Source: Puniceicoccaceae bacterium 5H (lineage in GTDB: Bacteria; Verrucomicrobiota; Verrucomicrobiia; Opitutales; Oceanipulchritudinaceae). From it: a DNA stretch of 64,000 nt. The DNA lies in contig WOUP01000003.1 of the NCBI GenBank assembly GCA_009772895.1, forward strand, positions 310,001-374,000. Reading direction: 5' to 3'. The notes beneath the pieces are model-generated. The model made no database searches. It was given only the letters and a program-made list of their open reading frames with translations, and was not told the DNA's origin. Both the position numbers and the translations under genes were made by a program. Below are positions 13,154 to 22,114 of this stretch, piece by piece. Numbering within the stretch: the first letter of the stretch is position 1; every line of letters begins with the position of its first letter.

Positions 13154-13191
13154 TCGGGGAGTGGGAGCAATCTCACTCCCCGATGATTTTT
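13154..13191 (+). terminator. intrinsic terminator of the nuo operon, overlapping the yjbQ-like gene end
   Basis: A perfect 10-bp stem (TCGGGGAGTG / CACTCCCCGA) extends by three further pairs, one of them G-U, to a GCAA tetraloop and is followed by TGATTTTTA on the plus strand. The right arm contains the stop codon and last codons of the minus-strand YjbQ-family gene, so it can end transcription of nuoN. It would also form in the convergent transcript. Confidence 0.8.
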
Positions 13192-13589
13192 ACGAGGGCG
13201 CGCTTCCGGCGTTTGCCGTCCAGCTCGTAGTAAAAAATCTGCTCCCACGGGCCGAAATCCAGCTTGCCCTCGGTGATGGCGACCGTGACCTCCCGGCCCA
13301 TGATCGTGCGCTTGAGGTGGGCGTCGGCGTTATCCTCAAAGCCGTTGTGCGCGTATTGCTCGTAGGGCTTCTCCGGCGCCAGCTTCTCCAGCCATTTGTC
13401 GTAGTCGGCATGCAGGCCGGCCTCGTTGTCATTGATGAAGACGCTGGCCGTGATGTGCATCGCATTGATGAGACAAAGGCCCTCCTGCACACCACTTTCT
13501 TCGATGCAGCCTTGGATCTGCGGGGTGATGTGGATGATCTGGCGACGTTGTGGCGCGTTGAACCACAGCTCCTTGCGATAGGACTTCAT
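13173..13589 (-). CDS. YjbQ family protein (UPF0047)
   Basis: This 138-aa protein belongs to the YjbQ/UPF0047 family, small single-domain proteins linked in E. coli to thiamine-phosphate synthase side activity; the physiological role is uncertain. The family core is visible as [19 protein letters not shown], then [20 protein letters not shown] and [20 protein letters not shown] start it at MKSYRKEL (13589) because the upstream residues in the longer ORF are folA read in another frame. It sits 50 nt downstream of folA and may be its last co-transcribed gene. Its 3' end is part of the nuo terminator hairpin. Confidence 0.88.
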   Translation of the reverse strand: MKSYRKELWFNAPQRRQIIHITPQIQGCIEESGVQEGLCLINAMHITASVFINDNEAGLHADYDKWLEKLAPEKPYEQYAHNGFEDNADAHLKRTIMGREVTVAITEGKLDFGPWEQIFYYELDGKRRKRALVKIIGE

Positions 13590-13639
13590 GCGCGCAGTGT
13601 GACGCGCTTTGCCGTGCTTCGCAACGTCGCGGTGCAGGT

Positions 13640-14107
13640 TCAGCCCGCTACGTAGCGCCGAATCTGGAACTCCGGTTCGTCGCGCACCACCTCGCTGAGG
13701 GATAGCCTGTGCTCGAATTCCGGGAAAAATGCGTCGCCCTCCACCGTGCGCTTTACGACCGTCAGCAGCAACTCTCCGATGTAGGGCAGCGCCTGGCGGT
13801 AAATCTCGGCGCCGCCAAAGATCCAGACATTGCCGCGCGCCGGGTGCTCCATCAATGCTTCGAGCGAGGGCAGCACCACGCAGCCTTCGATTGAGGCGGC
13901 ACTGCGGCTGATGACGATGTTTTCGCGGCGGGGCAGGGGGCGCCCGATCGACTCGAAGGTCTTGCGCCCCATCGCGATCGTCTGGTCGCGCGTGCATTGT
14001 TTCACCCATTTGAAGTCTTCGGGCAAGTGCCAGGGGATCTCGCCGCGATTGCCGATTACGCGGTTTTCCGACATGGCCGCAATGGCCTTCCACGGGGGGC
14101 GCGGCAT
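13640..14107 (-). CDS. folA: dihydrofolate reductase
   Basis: DHFR reduces dihydrofolate to tetrahydrofolate with NADPH, replenishing the cofactor oxidised by thymidylate synthase. The 155-aa sequence has the standard order: [20 protein letters not shown] near the N-terminus, the NADPH site [20 protein letters not shown], and the [14 protein letters not shown] motif. It begins 4 nt after the stop of thyA, an arrangement that couples the two steps of the thymidylate cycle. Confidence 0.96.
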   Translation of the reverse strand: MPRPPWKAIAAMSENRVIGNRGEIPWHLPEDFKWVKQCTRDQTIAMGRKTFESIGRPLPRRENIVISRSAASIEGCVVLPSLEALMEHPARGNVWIFGGAEIYRQALPYIGELLLTVVKRTVEGDAFFPEFEHRLSLSEVVRDEPEFQIRRYVAG

Positions 14108-14111
14108 GGCG

Positions 14112-14924
14112 CTAAACGGCGACCGGCGCCTTGATCGCCGGGTGCGGATCGTAACCGATCAGTTCAAAGTCCTCGTAGCGGAAGTCCTCCAGTTCGCGGC
14201 GCTCGGGGTTGAGCTGCATCCGGGGGAGAGGGCGGGGCGTGCGGCTCAATTGCTCGTTTACCTGGTCGAGATGGTTGAGGTAGATGTGCGCGTCGCCGAG
14301 GGTGTGGATGAACTCGCCGGGCTTGAGGCCGCAGACCTGCGCCATCATCAAGGTGAGCAGCGCGTAGCTGGCGATGTTGAACGGCACCCCCAGGAAAAGG
14401 TCGGCACTGCGCTGGTAAAGCTGGCAGCTCAGCTCCCCCTTGCTTTGGTTGACCCAAAACTGAAAGAGGGCGTGGCAGGGGGGCAGGGCCATCTGGTCGA
14501 TCTCGCCCGGATTCCAGGCGCTGACCATGATGCGGCGGCTGGTCGGGTTTTTGCGCAGTGCTTCGACCACTTCGTGGATCTGGTCGACGCTCGAGCCGTC
14601 GGGCCGGAGCCATTCGCGCCACTGCTTGCCGTAGACGCGCCCCAGCTCGCCGTTTTCATCAGCCCATTCGTCCCAGATGCGCACCTTGTTTTCCTGCAAG
14701 TAGCGGATGTTGGTGTCGCCCCGCAAAAACCAGAGCAGCTCGTGAATAATGCCGCGGAGGTAGACCTTTTTGGTCGTGAGCAGCGGGAAGCTCTCACGCA
14801 GGTCGTAGCGACACTGGGCGCCGAAATAGGAAATCGTGCCGACGCCCGTGCGGTCCTGGCGACGGTCACCGTGTTCCAGCACCTGCCGCAACAAATCCAG
14901 ATACACCTCCATAGGGCGTTCCAT
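14112..14924 (-). CDS. thyA: thymidylate synthase (ThyA)
   Basis: ThyA methylates dUMP to dTMP using methylene-tetrahydrofolate. The protein shows [20 protein letters not shown], the nucleophile region [31 protein letters not shown] and the nucleotide-binding [11 protein letters not shown] place the start at [12 protein letters not shown] (14924, 270 aa); MEVYLDLL at 14912 (266 aa) is equally possible and neither has a clear Shine-Dalgarno. The 32 residues upstream in the ORF track lack family similarity. It is the first gene of a thyA-folA-yjbQ-like unit, divergent from the gene at 15103. Confidence 0.96.
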   Translation of the reverse strand: MERPMEVYLDLLRQVLEHGDRRQDRTGVGTISYFGAQCRYDLRESFPLLTTKKVYLRGIIHELLWFLRGDTNIRYLQENKVRIWDEWADENGELGRVYGKQWREWLRPDGSSVDQIHEVVEALRKNPTSRRIMVSAWNPGEIDQMALPPCHALFQFWVNQSKGELSCQLYQRSADLFLGVPFNIASYALLTLMMAQVCGLKPGEFIHTLGDAHIYLNHLDQVNEQLSRTPRPLPRMQLNPERRELEDFRYEDFELIGYDPHPAIKAPVAV

Positions 14925-15102
14925 TACGCAACATTTACCGCGCGCGTCGAGCCCAGACGAACTCGTTGTCATTCCGGTGCGACACCTTACGGTAAAAGAC
15001 TTGCAAGTGCCCGCCCGCAACTCATAGTAAGCGTTTCATGCTGAGCCCCTTCCGTTCCTACCCCCGAGGCGTCGGCCTGGACGCTGTGCGGTAGCTTATC
15101 CC

Positions 15103-15876
15103 ATGAATCAGTTCCGCGTCGTCACCTTTAATATGCAATACGGGCAGACCTGGGATGATGCCAATCCCGATAATGCGCCCGTAGATCTCGACGCAACCGT
15201 GCAGCTGTTGCTCGAGCAGGAAGCGGATGTCATCATGCTGCAAGAGGTTGAGCGCGTGCAGCTCGACAACCTGCAGGCGGACCCGCCCCCGAACTTTTCG
15301 GAACTGAAGCAGCGGCTCGACGGTTATTACAGCCTGTTTTCCTATCCCGCTTTCGACGAGACGGAGCTGCCCTTCGGCTTTGGCCAGGCGATCTTTTCCA
15401 AGGCGCCCCTGCACGATTACCAGCGCATCGATTTGCCGGCGCCGGATATCGAATTCGACTTCTTTGGTGAGCCGTCGCGCCCGACTTCCCGCCTGCTTTT
15501 GTCGGCGACGACGGAGATCGACGGGCGTCTGGTGCGCTTGTTCAACGCCCATTTGCAGGCGTTTTTTATCATCAACCATAGCAGTGACCACCACCGCGAA
15601 CAGCGGGACGTGCTCGAGGCTTACCTGCGTGACTCCACCTTGCCGACGATCCTGGGCGGCGATATGAATTCGGCGCCCAAGGAGGGGCTGGTGCGGCAGT
15701 TCCTGCGCGCGGGCTATCGCACGGCGCAAAACTCTACCGTCACGTGGAAGCGCCTGCCCTACGTGCTCGACCACCTGTTTTACAACGATTGTCTGCAGCT
15801 GCAGGAGTATGAAGTGGTCAATACGCTGGCGGCCGACCACGAGCTGTTGCGGGCGGACTTCTCCTTTACGCGCTAG
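15103..15876 (+). CDS. endonuclease/exonuclease/phosphatase-family protein
   Basis: This 257-aa protein has the fold of metal-dependent phosphoesterases (exonuclease III, DNase I, sphingomyelinases). Characteristic elements are visible in order: RVVTFNMQYG at the N-terminus, the metal-binding glutamate in IMLQEVERVQ, the catalytic histidine in FNAHLQAF, the GGDMNSAPKEG motif, LDHLFYN and the C-terminal ADHELLRADFSF. No signal peptide is obvious, so a cytoplasmic enzyme is likely; the substrate (nucleic acid, phosphoinositide-like or other phosphodiester) cannot be told. Its TAG stop shares the palindrome CTAG with the stop of the next, convergent gene. Confidence 0.88.
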   Translation: MNQFRVVTFNMQYGQTWDDANPDNAPVDLDATVQLLLEQEADVIMLQEVERVQLDNLQADPPPNFSELKQRLDGYYSLFSYPAFDETELPFGFGQAIFSKAPLHDYQRIDLPAPDIEFDFFGEPSRPTSRLLLSATTEIDGRLVRLFNAHLQAFFIINHSSDHHREQRDVLEAYLRDSTLPTILGGDMNSAPKEGLVRQFLRAGYRTAQNSTVTWKRLPYVLDHLFYNDCLQLQEYEVVNTLAADHELLRADFSFTR

Positions 15877-16166
15877 CCCTTGCGCACGGCTTCCTTTTCC
15901 GCCTCGCGCTCGTCCTCAAGCCTGCGGCGGTCGCGGCGCCAATTTTCGTCCACTTCCTGGATGGAGGCCATGTCGCGTTGGGCGCGCGCCTGGGCCAGTT
16001 TCTTTTCCCGGATGATGTCCAGCTCCGCGAGACGCGCCTGAAATTTGCGGTCGATCTCCGCCAACGCCGCTCGTTGGGCCTCCGTCAGGGGCTTGTCATC
16101 CTGAGGATCGTTGAAACGCTCCATGGCGAGTTCGTAAGCCGACTTCATAGGATCATGAATACGCAT
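15873..16166 (-). CDS. small conserved charged (coiled-coil) protein, unknown function
   Basis: A 97-aa highly charged helical protein begins MRIHDPMKSAYELAMERF (an alternative start is MKSAYELAMERF at 16148) and continues with LTEAQRAALAEIDRKFQARL and a run of Lys/Arg/Glu/Gln up to the end, consistent with a long coiled coil. The MKSAYELAMER opening resembles small proteins I have met in other Verrucomicrobia and Planctomycetes annotations, but no function is known to me. The upstream 37 residues in the ORF track are comEC read in another frame. Its stop overlaps the stop of the convergent phosphoesterase gene. Confidence 0.7.
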   Translation of the reverse strand: MRIHDPMKSAYELAMERFNDPQDDKPLTEAQRAALAEIDRKFQARLAELDIIREKKLAQARAQRDMASIQEVDENWRRDRRRLEDEREAEKEAVRKG

Positions 16167-16188
16167 GGGGGCCGCGCTGGCAAGCCGC

Positions 16189-17847
16189 TTAGGTGGCGAC
16201 ACTGAAGCAGACGACACCGCCCAGGATCCAGAGCACCGGCAGGCTCCAGCGCAGAAGGCCCTCCTGTCGACGCGCAAGCGCCCGCAGCAGGCAGGCGAAG
16301 AAGCCGCCGATCACGATCCACGCAAATAGGTCGACCTGCCAGCTGCGGGCTTCACTACTGAGCGGCCAGGACAGGAACTGCGCAATCGCGCCCTCCATCA
16401 GCCGGAGCAGCAACCACGCGGCGTAGGCAAAAAAGTGGCTGAGCGGCGCCAGCCCGGCCAGGCCGAACCCGATCACCAGCACCCCGGCGGCGACGGCCAG
16501 GCTCGCCAGTGGCGCGAGCACGACGTTGAGCAGCCAGGCGCCGGGGCTCGAGATGTGAAAATAGAGCAGCGACAGGGGCCAGCTAGCGAGCGTCGCGGCC
16601 AGGCTGACGCTCAAGGCGCTCCAGAGGCCGTAGACGATGTTTTGCCGCCAGTGGTGGTGCCATTGCCAGCTCTGGCGCGGCAGCCAGGGGAAGAGCAGCC
16701 AACGCTCCCGGCCCCAGCGCGCCAGCGGCACCCCGTAGAGGATGATAGCGGCGGCGACGAGGTAGGAAAGTTGAAAGCCGGGCGTCCAGAGCTGGCGGGG
16801 CGACCACAGCAGCACGAGCACCGCGGAGGCCACCAGGGCGGGCAGGGAGGCCGCTTGACGCCGCCACAGCCACGCCAGACTCCAGAACGCGATCATGAGG
16901 CCCGCACGCACGGCCGAGGCAGCGAGCCCCGTCGCCCAGATGTAGCCCGCCAGCAAGAGCAGGCCCGCGAGCGTGCGGGGCTTGGGGCGCAGGCGAAAGA
17001 GGCGCAGCAGCAAATCGAGCGTGGCCGCCACCGCCGCGACGTGCAGGCCGCTGATCGCAAAATAGTGCAGCGTGCCGGACGCCATGAAGGCATGGCGTTG
17101 CGGGGTGGGCAGCAGTTCCGTCTCGCCGAGCAGCATAGCCGCGAGCATCAGGCGCGCGGGGGTGGGGGCGAAGCCCTCGGGTAGCAGCACGGCTCGCAAG
17201 CGACGTTGGGCTGCGTCCTGACTGCGCTGCCACCAGCCGCCGGGGTGGGATACCTCGACGCGGCGTACGCGGTCCAACGCGAGGTGCACGCCCTGCCGCT
17301 CCAGGTAACGCGCGAAGCCGCCATCGGCTTCCGGAGTCGCGATGACCCCGACCACGGCATACTGCGCGCCGAGGTGCAGGTCGGCGTCTGCCGGGAGTTC
17401 AAAGACGAGCCGTTGTCGTTCCAGCGCAGTTTCCACGCCGGACGCTTCGACCAGACGCGCGATGCCGCGTTGCGGGCGGTCCGGCTGGAAGTGACTGAAG
17501 AGACGCTCGATCCGGATTTCGCCCACGACTTCGCGCGCGGGCAGCTTTTGCCAACCGGTGGGCAGATCCGGTTCGCGGCGCTCGAGATAGTAGGCGCTAC
17601 CCAGGCAGGCCGCCGCGGCCAGCCAGAGTCCAGCGAAAGTGCGCGGCGTCAACCGGTCTCGCCAGGTCAGCCAGGCGAGCGGCACCGTAAACGCTACCGC
17701 CAACGCGCAGGGCGCCCATGGAGAAAGCCCCGGCAGCTGCTCGCCCGCGATGAAACCCGCCAGCAGGGGCAGCAAAACCCAGAGCAGCGGCGTGCGCCAA
17801 CGCAGGGGGCGGCTCGGTTCGCTAGTGGTTGATGTAGTTGCGGCCAT
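16189..17847 (-). CDS. comEC: ComEC/Rec2-family membrane protein (DNA uptake channel), without MBL domain
   Basis: ComEC forms the inner-membrane channel for single-stranded DNA during natural transformation. The protein has two N-terminal membrane helices and a DUF4131-like soluble region (PAREVVGEIRIERLF, LVFELPADADLHLGAQYAVV). The competence domain follows, with the signature FMASGTLHYFAISGLHVAAV at about residue 255 and many helices after it. It ends at about 552 aa after the last helices, so the C-terminal metallo-beta-lactamase nuclease domain of longer ComEC proteins is absent. I chose the ATG at 17847; the ORF track uses a TTG at 17868. The start overlaps the 3' end of thiD by 26 nt, suggesting coupled translation. 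Confidence 0.85.
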   Translation of the reverse strand: MAATTSTTSEPSRPLRWRTPLLWVLLPLLAGFIAGEQLPGLSPWAPCALAVAFTVPLAWLTWRDRLTPRTFAGLWLAAAACLGSAYYLERREPDLPTGWQKLPAREVVGEIRIERLFSHFQPDRPQRGIARLVEASGVETALERQRLVFELPADADLHLGAQYAVVGVIATPEADGGFARYLERQGVHLALDRVRRVEVSHPGGWWQRSQDAAQRRLRAVLLPEGFAPTPARLMLAAMLLGETELLPTPQRHAFMASGTLHYFAISGLHVAAVAATLDLLLRLFRLRPKPRTLAGLLLLAGYIWATGLAASAVRAGLMIAFWSLAWLWRRQAASLPALVASAVLVLLWSPRQLWTPGFQLSYLVAAAIILYGVPLARWGRERWLLFPWLPRQSWQWHHHWRQNIVYGLWSALSVSLAATLASWPLSLLYFHISSPGAWLLNVVLAPLASLAVAAGVLVIGFGLAGLAPLSHFFAYAAWLLLRLMEGAIAQFLSWPLSSEARSWQVDLFAWIVIGGFFACLLRALARRQEGLLRWSLPVLWILGGVVCFSVAT

Positions 17848-18625
17848 CCACCTGCAGCGGCTGGGCAAAGGTCTGGTGCAGGTAGGCCAGCGCCTCGGCC
17901 ACGGCCAGCTCCAGCTCGTGATCCTTGGCCAGCTCCGCGGCGATGGCGCTCGAGAGGGTGCAGCCGCCGCCGTGGGTATCGACCCCCTCGATCCGGTAGT
18001 GTCGGAACTTGCGCTGACGACCGTCCTGAATCTGCAGGATGTCGACTAGCTCCGTCTTGTCCTCCAGGTGCCCGCCCTTGAGCAGCACGGAGGTATGGTA
18101 TTGGTCCACCAGCTCCTGGGCCGCACGTTCCATTTCTGCCGGGGTATTCGGCCGCCAGCCGAGCAAGACCTTTGCCTCGTCGAGATTGGGCGTCATGAGC
18201 GTGGCGAGCGGCAGCAGCTCCGTCTTCAGGGCTTCGATGGCCGCTTCTTGCAGCAAGACGGCGCCGCTGGTCGAGACCATGACGGGGTCGACCACTACGG
18301 GGAGTTTGGCTTCGCGCAGGAAGCCCGCCACCAGCTGAATGACGCGCGAAGAGAAGAGCATGCCCGTCTTGATCGCCTTGAGCGGGAAAAAGCCGTGCAC
18401 CGCCTTCCACTGCGCTTCGATAAACTCGCTGCTCAGCTCCTCGATCGCCAGCACGGCGTCGGGATTCTGGGCCGTAAGGTTGGTCAGCACTGTGGTGCCG
18501 TAAGTGTCGCGGGCGGCGAAGGTCAGGAGGTCGGCCTGACTGCCAGCGCCGCAACCGGAGTCGGTGGTCGCGATGCTGACGACGGCGGGCATGGGTTGTG
18601 GAGCCATATGGCTCAGGAAACGCAT
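17822..18625 (-). CDS. thiD: hydroxymethylpyrimidine/phosphomethylpyrimidine kinase (ThiD)
   Basis: ThiD phosphorylates HMP and HMP-P on the pyrimidine branch of thiamine synthesis. The ribokinase-like protein shows IATTDSGCGAGSQADLLTFA (family: IAGSDSGGGAGIQADL), VVVDPVMVSTSGAVLL, LMTPNLDEAKVLLGW, SVLLKGGHLED and the anion-hole motif DTHGGGCTLSSAIAAELA, where the usual THGTGC carries Gly for Thr. Possible starts are 18625 (MRFLSHM, used here, with a G-rich stretch just upstream), 18607 and 18592. Divergent rarA begins 42 nt away. No TPP riboswitch is visible upstream. Confidence 0.88.
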   Translation of the reverse strand: MRFLSHMAPQPMPAVVSIATTDSGCGAGSQADLLTFAARDTYGTTVLTNLTAQNPDAVLAIEELSSEFIEAQWKAVHGFFPLKAIKTGMLFSSRVIQLVAGFLREAKLPVVVDPVMVSTSGAVLLQEAAIEALKTELLPLATLMTPNLDEAKVLLGWRPNTPAEMERAAQELVDQYHTSVLLKGGHLEDKTELVDILQIQDGRQRKFRHYRIEGVDTHGGGCTLSSAIAAELAKDHELELAVAEALAYLHQTFAQPLQVDGRNYINH

Positions 18626-18667
18626 TCCCCCCTTGTCAGCAAGCCCGCAATGCGGCATGGGTAGGAT

Positions 18668-20083
18668 ATGTCATCAGGTGAACAAACAGACATGTTTGCC
18701 CGACCACCCCAGGCCAGCGCCGCCGAGGAACCCAAATCGGCGGCCTCGAACGCCCGCCTGCCGCTGGCGGCCCGGATGCGTCCGCGCGCTCTGAGCGAGG
18801 TGGCAGGGCAGCGTCACCTGCTGGAAGAGGGCTCGCTGTTGCCGCGCCTGATCGCGACGGACACCTTCGGCAGCCTCCTGTTTTACGGCCCGCCCGGCTG
18901 CGGCAAGACGACTTTGGCGGAAGTCATCGCGCACGAGACCCAGAGCCGCTTCCTGCGCCTCAATGCCGTGCTCTCCAATGTGGCCGAGCTGCGGGACACG
19001 TTGCGCTACGCCCGTTCGCGACCCGAAGAGCGCGTGATCCTTTTCATCGACGAGATTCACCGCTTCAACAAGGCCCAGCAAGACCTGTTGCTGCCCGATG
19101 TGGAGGCCGGCCACGTGCGCCTGATCGGGGCGACGACGCACAACCCGGGCTTTTACATCAACCCGCCCCTGCTCAGCCGCAGCCACCTCTTCAAGCTCGA
19201 GCCGGTGCCGCTGGACGACGTGGTGCAGGTCATGCAGCGCGCGCTGGAGGATACGGAGCGCGGCCTGGGTAATATGCGGGTGACGGCGGAGGAGGGCGTG
19301 CTGCGCTCGCTGGCCAAGCTATGCGACGGCGACCTGCGGCGGGCGCTCAATGCGCTGGAGACGCTGGTGTTGGCCGCCGGCCTGGGCAGTCAGCTCGACG
19401 AGCCCATGCTGGAAGCGTTCGCACGCGAGCGACAGATCCGCTACGACGCGGACGAAGACGAGCATTACGACACGGCCTCGGCCTTTATCAAGAGCATGCG
19501 CGGCTGCGATCCCGACGCGGCGCTTTACTGGTTGGCCAAGATGCTGATCGGCGGCGAAGACCCGCGCTTCATCGCCCGGCGGCTGGTCATCTTTGCCTCC
19601 GAGGACGTGGGCATGGCAGACCCGCGTGCGCTCTCGCTGGCCACGGCGACATTTCAGGCCTGTGAGCAGGTGGGCATGCCCGAGTGTGAGCTGAACCTGG
19701 CGCACTGCGTCGTCTTTCTGGCCACGGCGCCCAAGAGCAATTCCACTACGATGGCCATCGCCGAGGCCAAGGGCGACATCCGCAAAAACGGCCTGCAAAA
19801 CGTGCCCCTATGGTTACGCGATGCCCACACCAAGCTCAACAAGTCGTTTGGGCACGGCAAGGACTACCGCTACAGCCACGAGTTTGAAGAAGGCATCAGC
19901 GGCCAGGAATTCATGGAAAAGCCGCAGACCTTTTACCGTCCCAAGCTCAACGGGGCGGAACAGCATGTGGCGGAACGCCTGGAGCGCTGGCGACAGCTGA
20001 AGCGTCAGCGTCGCGCCGAGGCGGGCGGGGATTCCGGGCCTCCTGCCGGCGATTCTCCTGATACTTCGCCACCGACCACATGA
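18668..20083 (+). CDS. rarA: replication-associated recombination protein A (RarA/MgsA), AAA+ ATPase
   Basis: RarA is a clamp-loader-like AAA+ ATPase acting at stalled replication forks. The 471-aa protein has a short N-terminal peptide (TDMFARPP), a Walker A GPPGCGKTTLAEVIA near residue 77, Walker B VILFIDEIHRFNKAQQDLLL, sensor GATTHNPGFYINPPLLSRS and the tetramerisation half with FIKSMRGCDPDAALYWLAKM and GEDPRFIARRLVIFASEDVG. An alternative start is the ATG at 18692. The C-terminal ~40 residues beyond LERWRQLKRQRR are a Gly/Pro/Ser-rich tail that overlaps the convergent opgC-like gene by 137 bp. Confidence 0.95.
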   Translation: MSSGEQTDMFARPPQASAAEEPKSAASNARLPLAARMRPRALSEVAGQRHLLEEGSLLPRLIATDTFGSLLFYGPPGCGKTTLAEVIAHETQSRFLRLNAVLSNVAELRDTLRYARSRPEERVILFIDEIHRFNKAQQDLLLPDVEAGHVRLIGATTHNPGFYINPPLLSRSHLFKLEPVPLDDVVQVMQRALEDTERGLGNMRVTAEEGVLRSLAKLCDGDLRRALNALETLVLAAGLGSQLDEPMLEAFARERQIRYDADEDEHYDTASAFIKSMRGCDPDAALYWLAKMLIGGEDPRFIARRLVIFASEDVGMADPRALSLATATFQACEQVGMPECELNLAHCVVFLATAPKSNSTTMAIAEAKGDIRKNGLQNVPLWLRDAHTKLNKSFGHGKDYRYSHEFEEGISGQEFMEKPQTFYRPKLNGAEQHVAERLERWRQLKRQRRAEAGGDSGPPAGDSPDTSPPTT

Positions 20084-21209
20084 AGGTCAGGCAGCAGAGG
20101 AAATAGCCGGTGAGGAACCATACGTCGGGCTGGTAGACGTGAGCCCAGGTCACCCCAATGACGGCCAGCGGCAGGTGCGCGGTAAAGACGGAAAGCGATT
20201 GGCGCCCGATCGTGTTCAGGAAGCCGAAGACCGGCCACTCCGGCAGCGATTTGGGGCTGAAGCTCATGCAGACCGCGATCACCGCCACGAGGTTGACCAC
20301 GCGCCCCCAGTCGAGGTGCCACTTGCCCATCACCGGGTAAACCGTCTGCGACACGATGGGGTCGAGATGGGGCAGCGAGTGGCGCAGCACCAACAGCGAG
20401 CCAGCGACGACCAGGGCGGTATAGGCCCACGGGCGCGGAATCGTCAGGCGGCGGCCTTCCGTCATGGCCTCATACTGCTTTTGGCCCAGAAAGAGGCCTC
20501 CGAGCCAGAGGGCCTGCCACGCAAAGGGATCGAACGCTCCCAGATAGATTGGGAAGTGTGCCGCCAGGGGCGCCTCGACCGCCTCCCGGGCGCCGAATTG
20601 CGCCAGCAGCCAGATGAATGCACTGCCGAGGCCCAGCTTGAGCCAGCCGTGCTCGCGCGTGTAGCGCAGGATCCAGGGGGTTGAGAGCGCGCCGACGATG
20701 TACATCGGCAGGATGTCGAAAAACGACGGCTGATAGAGCAGGGTGAGGCCCGCGATCAACGCTTCGAAGGGGTGGGCGAGGAAGCGGTCGAAAATCCAGG
20801 CGGTAGGCTGCGGGCTCGGGCCGATCTGCCAGGCGGCGTAGAAGCCGATCAGCAGGAGGCTGGCATGACAGGCGTAGATCGTCAGCGCGCGCTTGGCCGC
20901 CATTTTTCGCGCGACCGCAAAGCCCTTCTCGACGATGCGCTTGGTAAAGATCAGGCCGCAGAGGAAGGCGGCGAGAAACACAAAGCCTTCCGCCACGGAC
21001 AAAAAGCCGATCGGCCCCACCACCAGGTCGTGCGCCGGGTTGGGAATGTGGTTCATGGCCATCAGCACGAGGAAGAGGCCACGCAACACATCCAGGCGCA
21101 CGTCGCGCTTGGGCTTGGGCAGGGTAGAAGAAACAGGGGCCGGTTTTTTCACCTCATGTGCGACCACCGTCGCCGGGCGGAGCCCTGAAACTTGAACTGA
21201 TGTCGGCAT
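19947..21209 (-). CDS. OpgC-like membrane acyltransferase
   Basis: The 420-aa protein has about ten membrane helices and the opening RDVRLDVLRGLFLVLMAMNH, typical of OpgC (PF10129) proteins, which in proteobacteria succinylate osmoregulated periplasmic glucans. FLSVAEGFVFLAAFLCGLIF and IGRQSLSVFTAHLPLAVIGV also fit. The N-terminal ~35 residues are soluble and Pro/Val-rich. The last 36 residues after SVAKYQ are Arg/Pro/Ala-rich and encoded antisense to the end of rarA. No glucan synthase genes (opgG/H) are in the window, so the acylated substrate is unknown. Confidence 0.78.
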   Translation of the reverse strand: MPTSVQVSGLRPATVVAHEVKKPAPVSSTLPKPKRDVRLDVLRGLFLVLMAMNHIPNPAHDLVVGPIGFLSVAEGFVFLAAFLCGLIFTKRIVEKGFAVARKMAAKRALTIYACHASLLLIGFYAAWQIGPSPQPTAWIFDRFLAHPFEALIAGLTLLYQPSFFDILPMYIVGALSTPWILRYTREHGWLKLGLGSAFIWLLAQFGAREAVEAPLAAHFPIYLGAFDPFAWQALWLGGLFLGQKQYEAMTEGRRLTIPRPWAYTALVVAGSLLVLRHSLPHLDPIVSQTVYPVMGKWHLDWGRVVNLVAVIAVCMSFSPKSLPEWPVFGFLNTIGRQSLSVFTAHLPLAVIGVTWAHVYQPDVWFLTGYFLCCLTFMWSVAKYQENRRQEARNPRPPRRDADASAVASAPGVPPHAVPPR

Positions 21210-21406
21210 ATGAACTCTCTTATGCAGCTTATGTGCCGTGCGGCCGTATTATGGGCTTACTCCACAGCAGGATACTCCGTTCTAGGCGGAGGAACAGCAG
21301 GAATATCAGCGAGACGACAGCATTCTGCAGTTGCGGCCCAAAGCGCCAGCGCAAAAAGCCCGGATGGGGGACATCCGATTGATCATGTAGGAGGATCCAA
21401 CAGTCG

Positions 21407-21997
21407 ATGCTCTTGATATTGGGGGCGTTCCGGCTGTGGCAGCTGCCCTTGGCCGCGCAAGTGCTAACCCATAAGGTCATGCAGCCACACGAGCCGAGCG
21501 TTCGATTGGGGACGATTCGCCTGCCATGGTATCGCCACATGATCGTCGAAGTGCCCTACACCCGCTGGCACTTGCTGCTCTACCTCGGCTGCGTGGGTGG
21601 GTTGGGCCTGCTCCTGGGCACCAGCCTCATCTGCGCACTCGGCATCGTGCTGGGCGGGCAGGATCCGCTTTTGCTGGCGGGGACCGCGCTCGGGCTGTTG
21701 CTGCCGGTCTGGAACCGGGTCTTTTCCTACGGGCACGCACATTGGCATTTTGCGGCGATCGAGAGCGCATCGCAGCACCCGGACGCGTTGAGCCGGTGGG
21801 CGTCGCAATGGCCTGAAGTGCAGGAGGCCCAGCGCCTGCTCGATCGCATTGCCGAGCCCGACCTGGAGCCGGCCCAGCGTCAGCAGCTGCGCCTGGCGCT
21901 CAAGGCTGTGCTCAACGAGCTTGCGCGGAGCTGCCCACCGGAAATTTGGGAACCGCTGCACGCGCAGGCGCCGTATCTCACCGTGGAACGCTATTGA
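21407..21997 (+). CDS. hypothetical membrane protein
   Basis: I do not recognise this 196-aa protein. It has a hydrophobic start (MLLILGAFRLWQLPLAAQVL), a pair of strongly hydrophobic segments at about residues 55-100 (LLLYLGCVGGLGLLLGTSLI and LLLAGTALGLLLPVW), and a soluble helical C-terminal half with QWPEVQEAQRLLDRIAEPD. An AGGAGG lies 12 nt before the ATG at 21407; the ATG at 21479 (MQPHEPS) is an alternative. It is 117 nt upstream of the sulfotransferase-like gene on the same strand. The C-terminal half may be cytoplasmic. Confidence 0.55.
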   Translation: MLLILGAFRLWQLPLAAQVLTHKVMQPHEPSVRLGTIRLPWYRHMIVEVPYTRWHLLLYLGCVGGLGLLLGTSLICALGIVLGGQDPLLLAGTALGLLLPVWNRVFSYGHAHWHFAAIESASQHPDALSRWASQWPEVQEAQRLLDRIAEPDLEPAQRQQLRLALKAVLNELARSCPPEIWEPLHAQAPYLTVERY

Positions 21998-22114
21998 TCC
22001 GCAACGGGATAACCGATGGGCGTAGAGAATTAAGGCGAAACCAAGCTGCTGCAGTAGAGGGAGATACGAAATTATTCATTGACCCTCTTCTTGAGCATCC
22101 CTCTCGTTTCGCTT

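Noticed and set aside
18608-18667. TPP riboswitch before thiD
   Set aside because: Only about 42 bp separate the divergent thiD and rarA starts, too short for a THI-box, and no CUGAGA-like core is visible.
21210-21416. 68-aa plus-strand ORF starting face-to-face with the opgC-like start (CATATG)
   Set aside because: No recognisable domain, no clear ribosome-binding site, and it runs into the better-supported ORF at 21407; more likely promoter DNA.
21229-21540. 103-aa minus-strand ORF with a short hydrophobic segment upstream of the opgC-like gene
   Set aside because: It spans the start of the plus-strand gene at 21407, shows uneven composition, and has no family signature.
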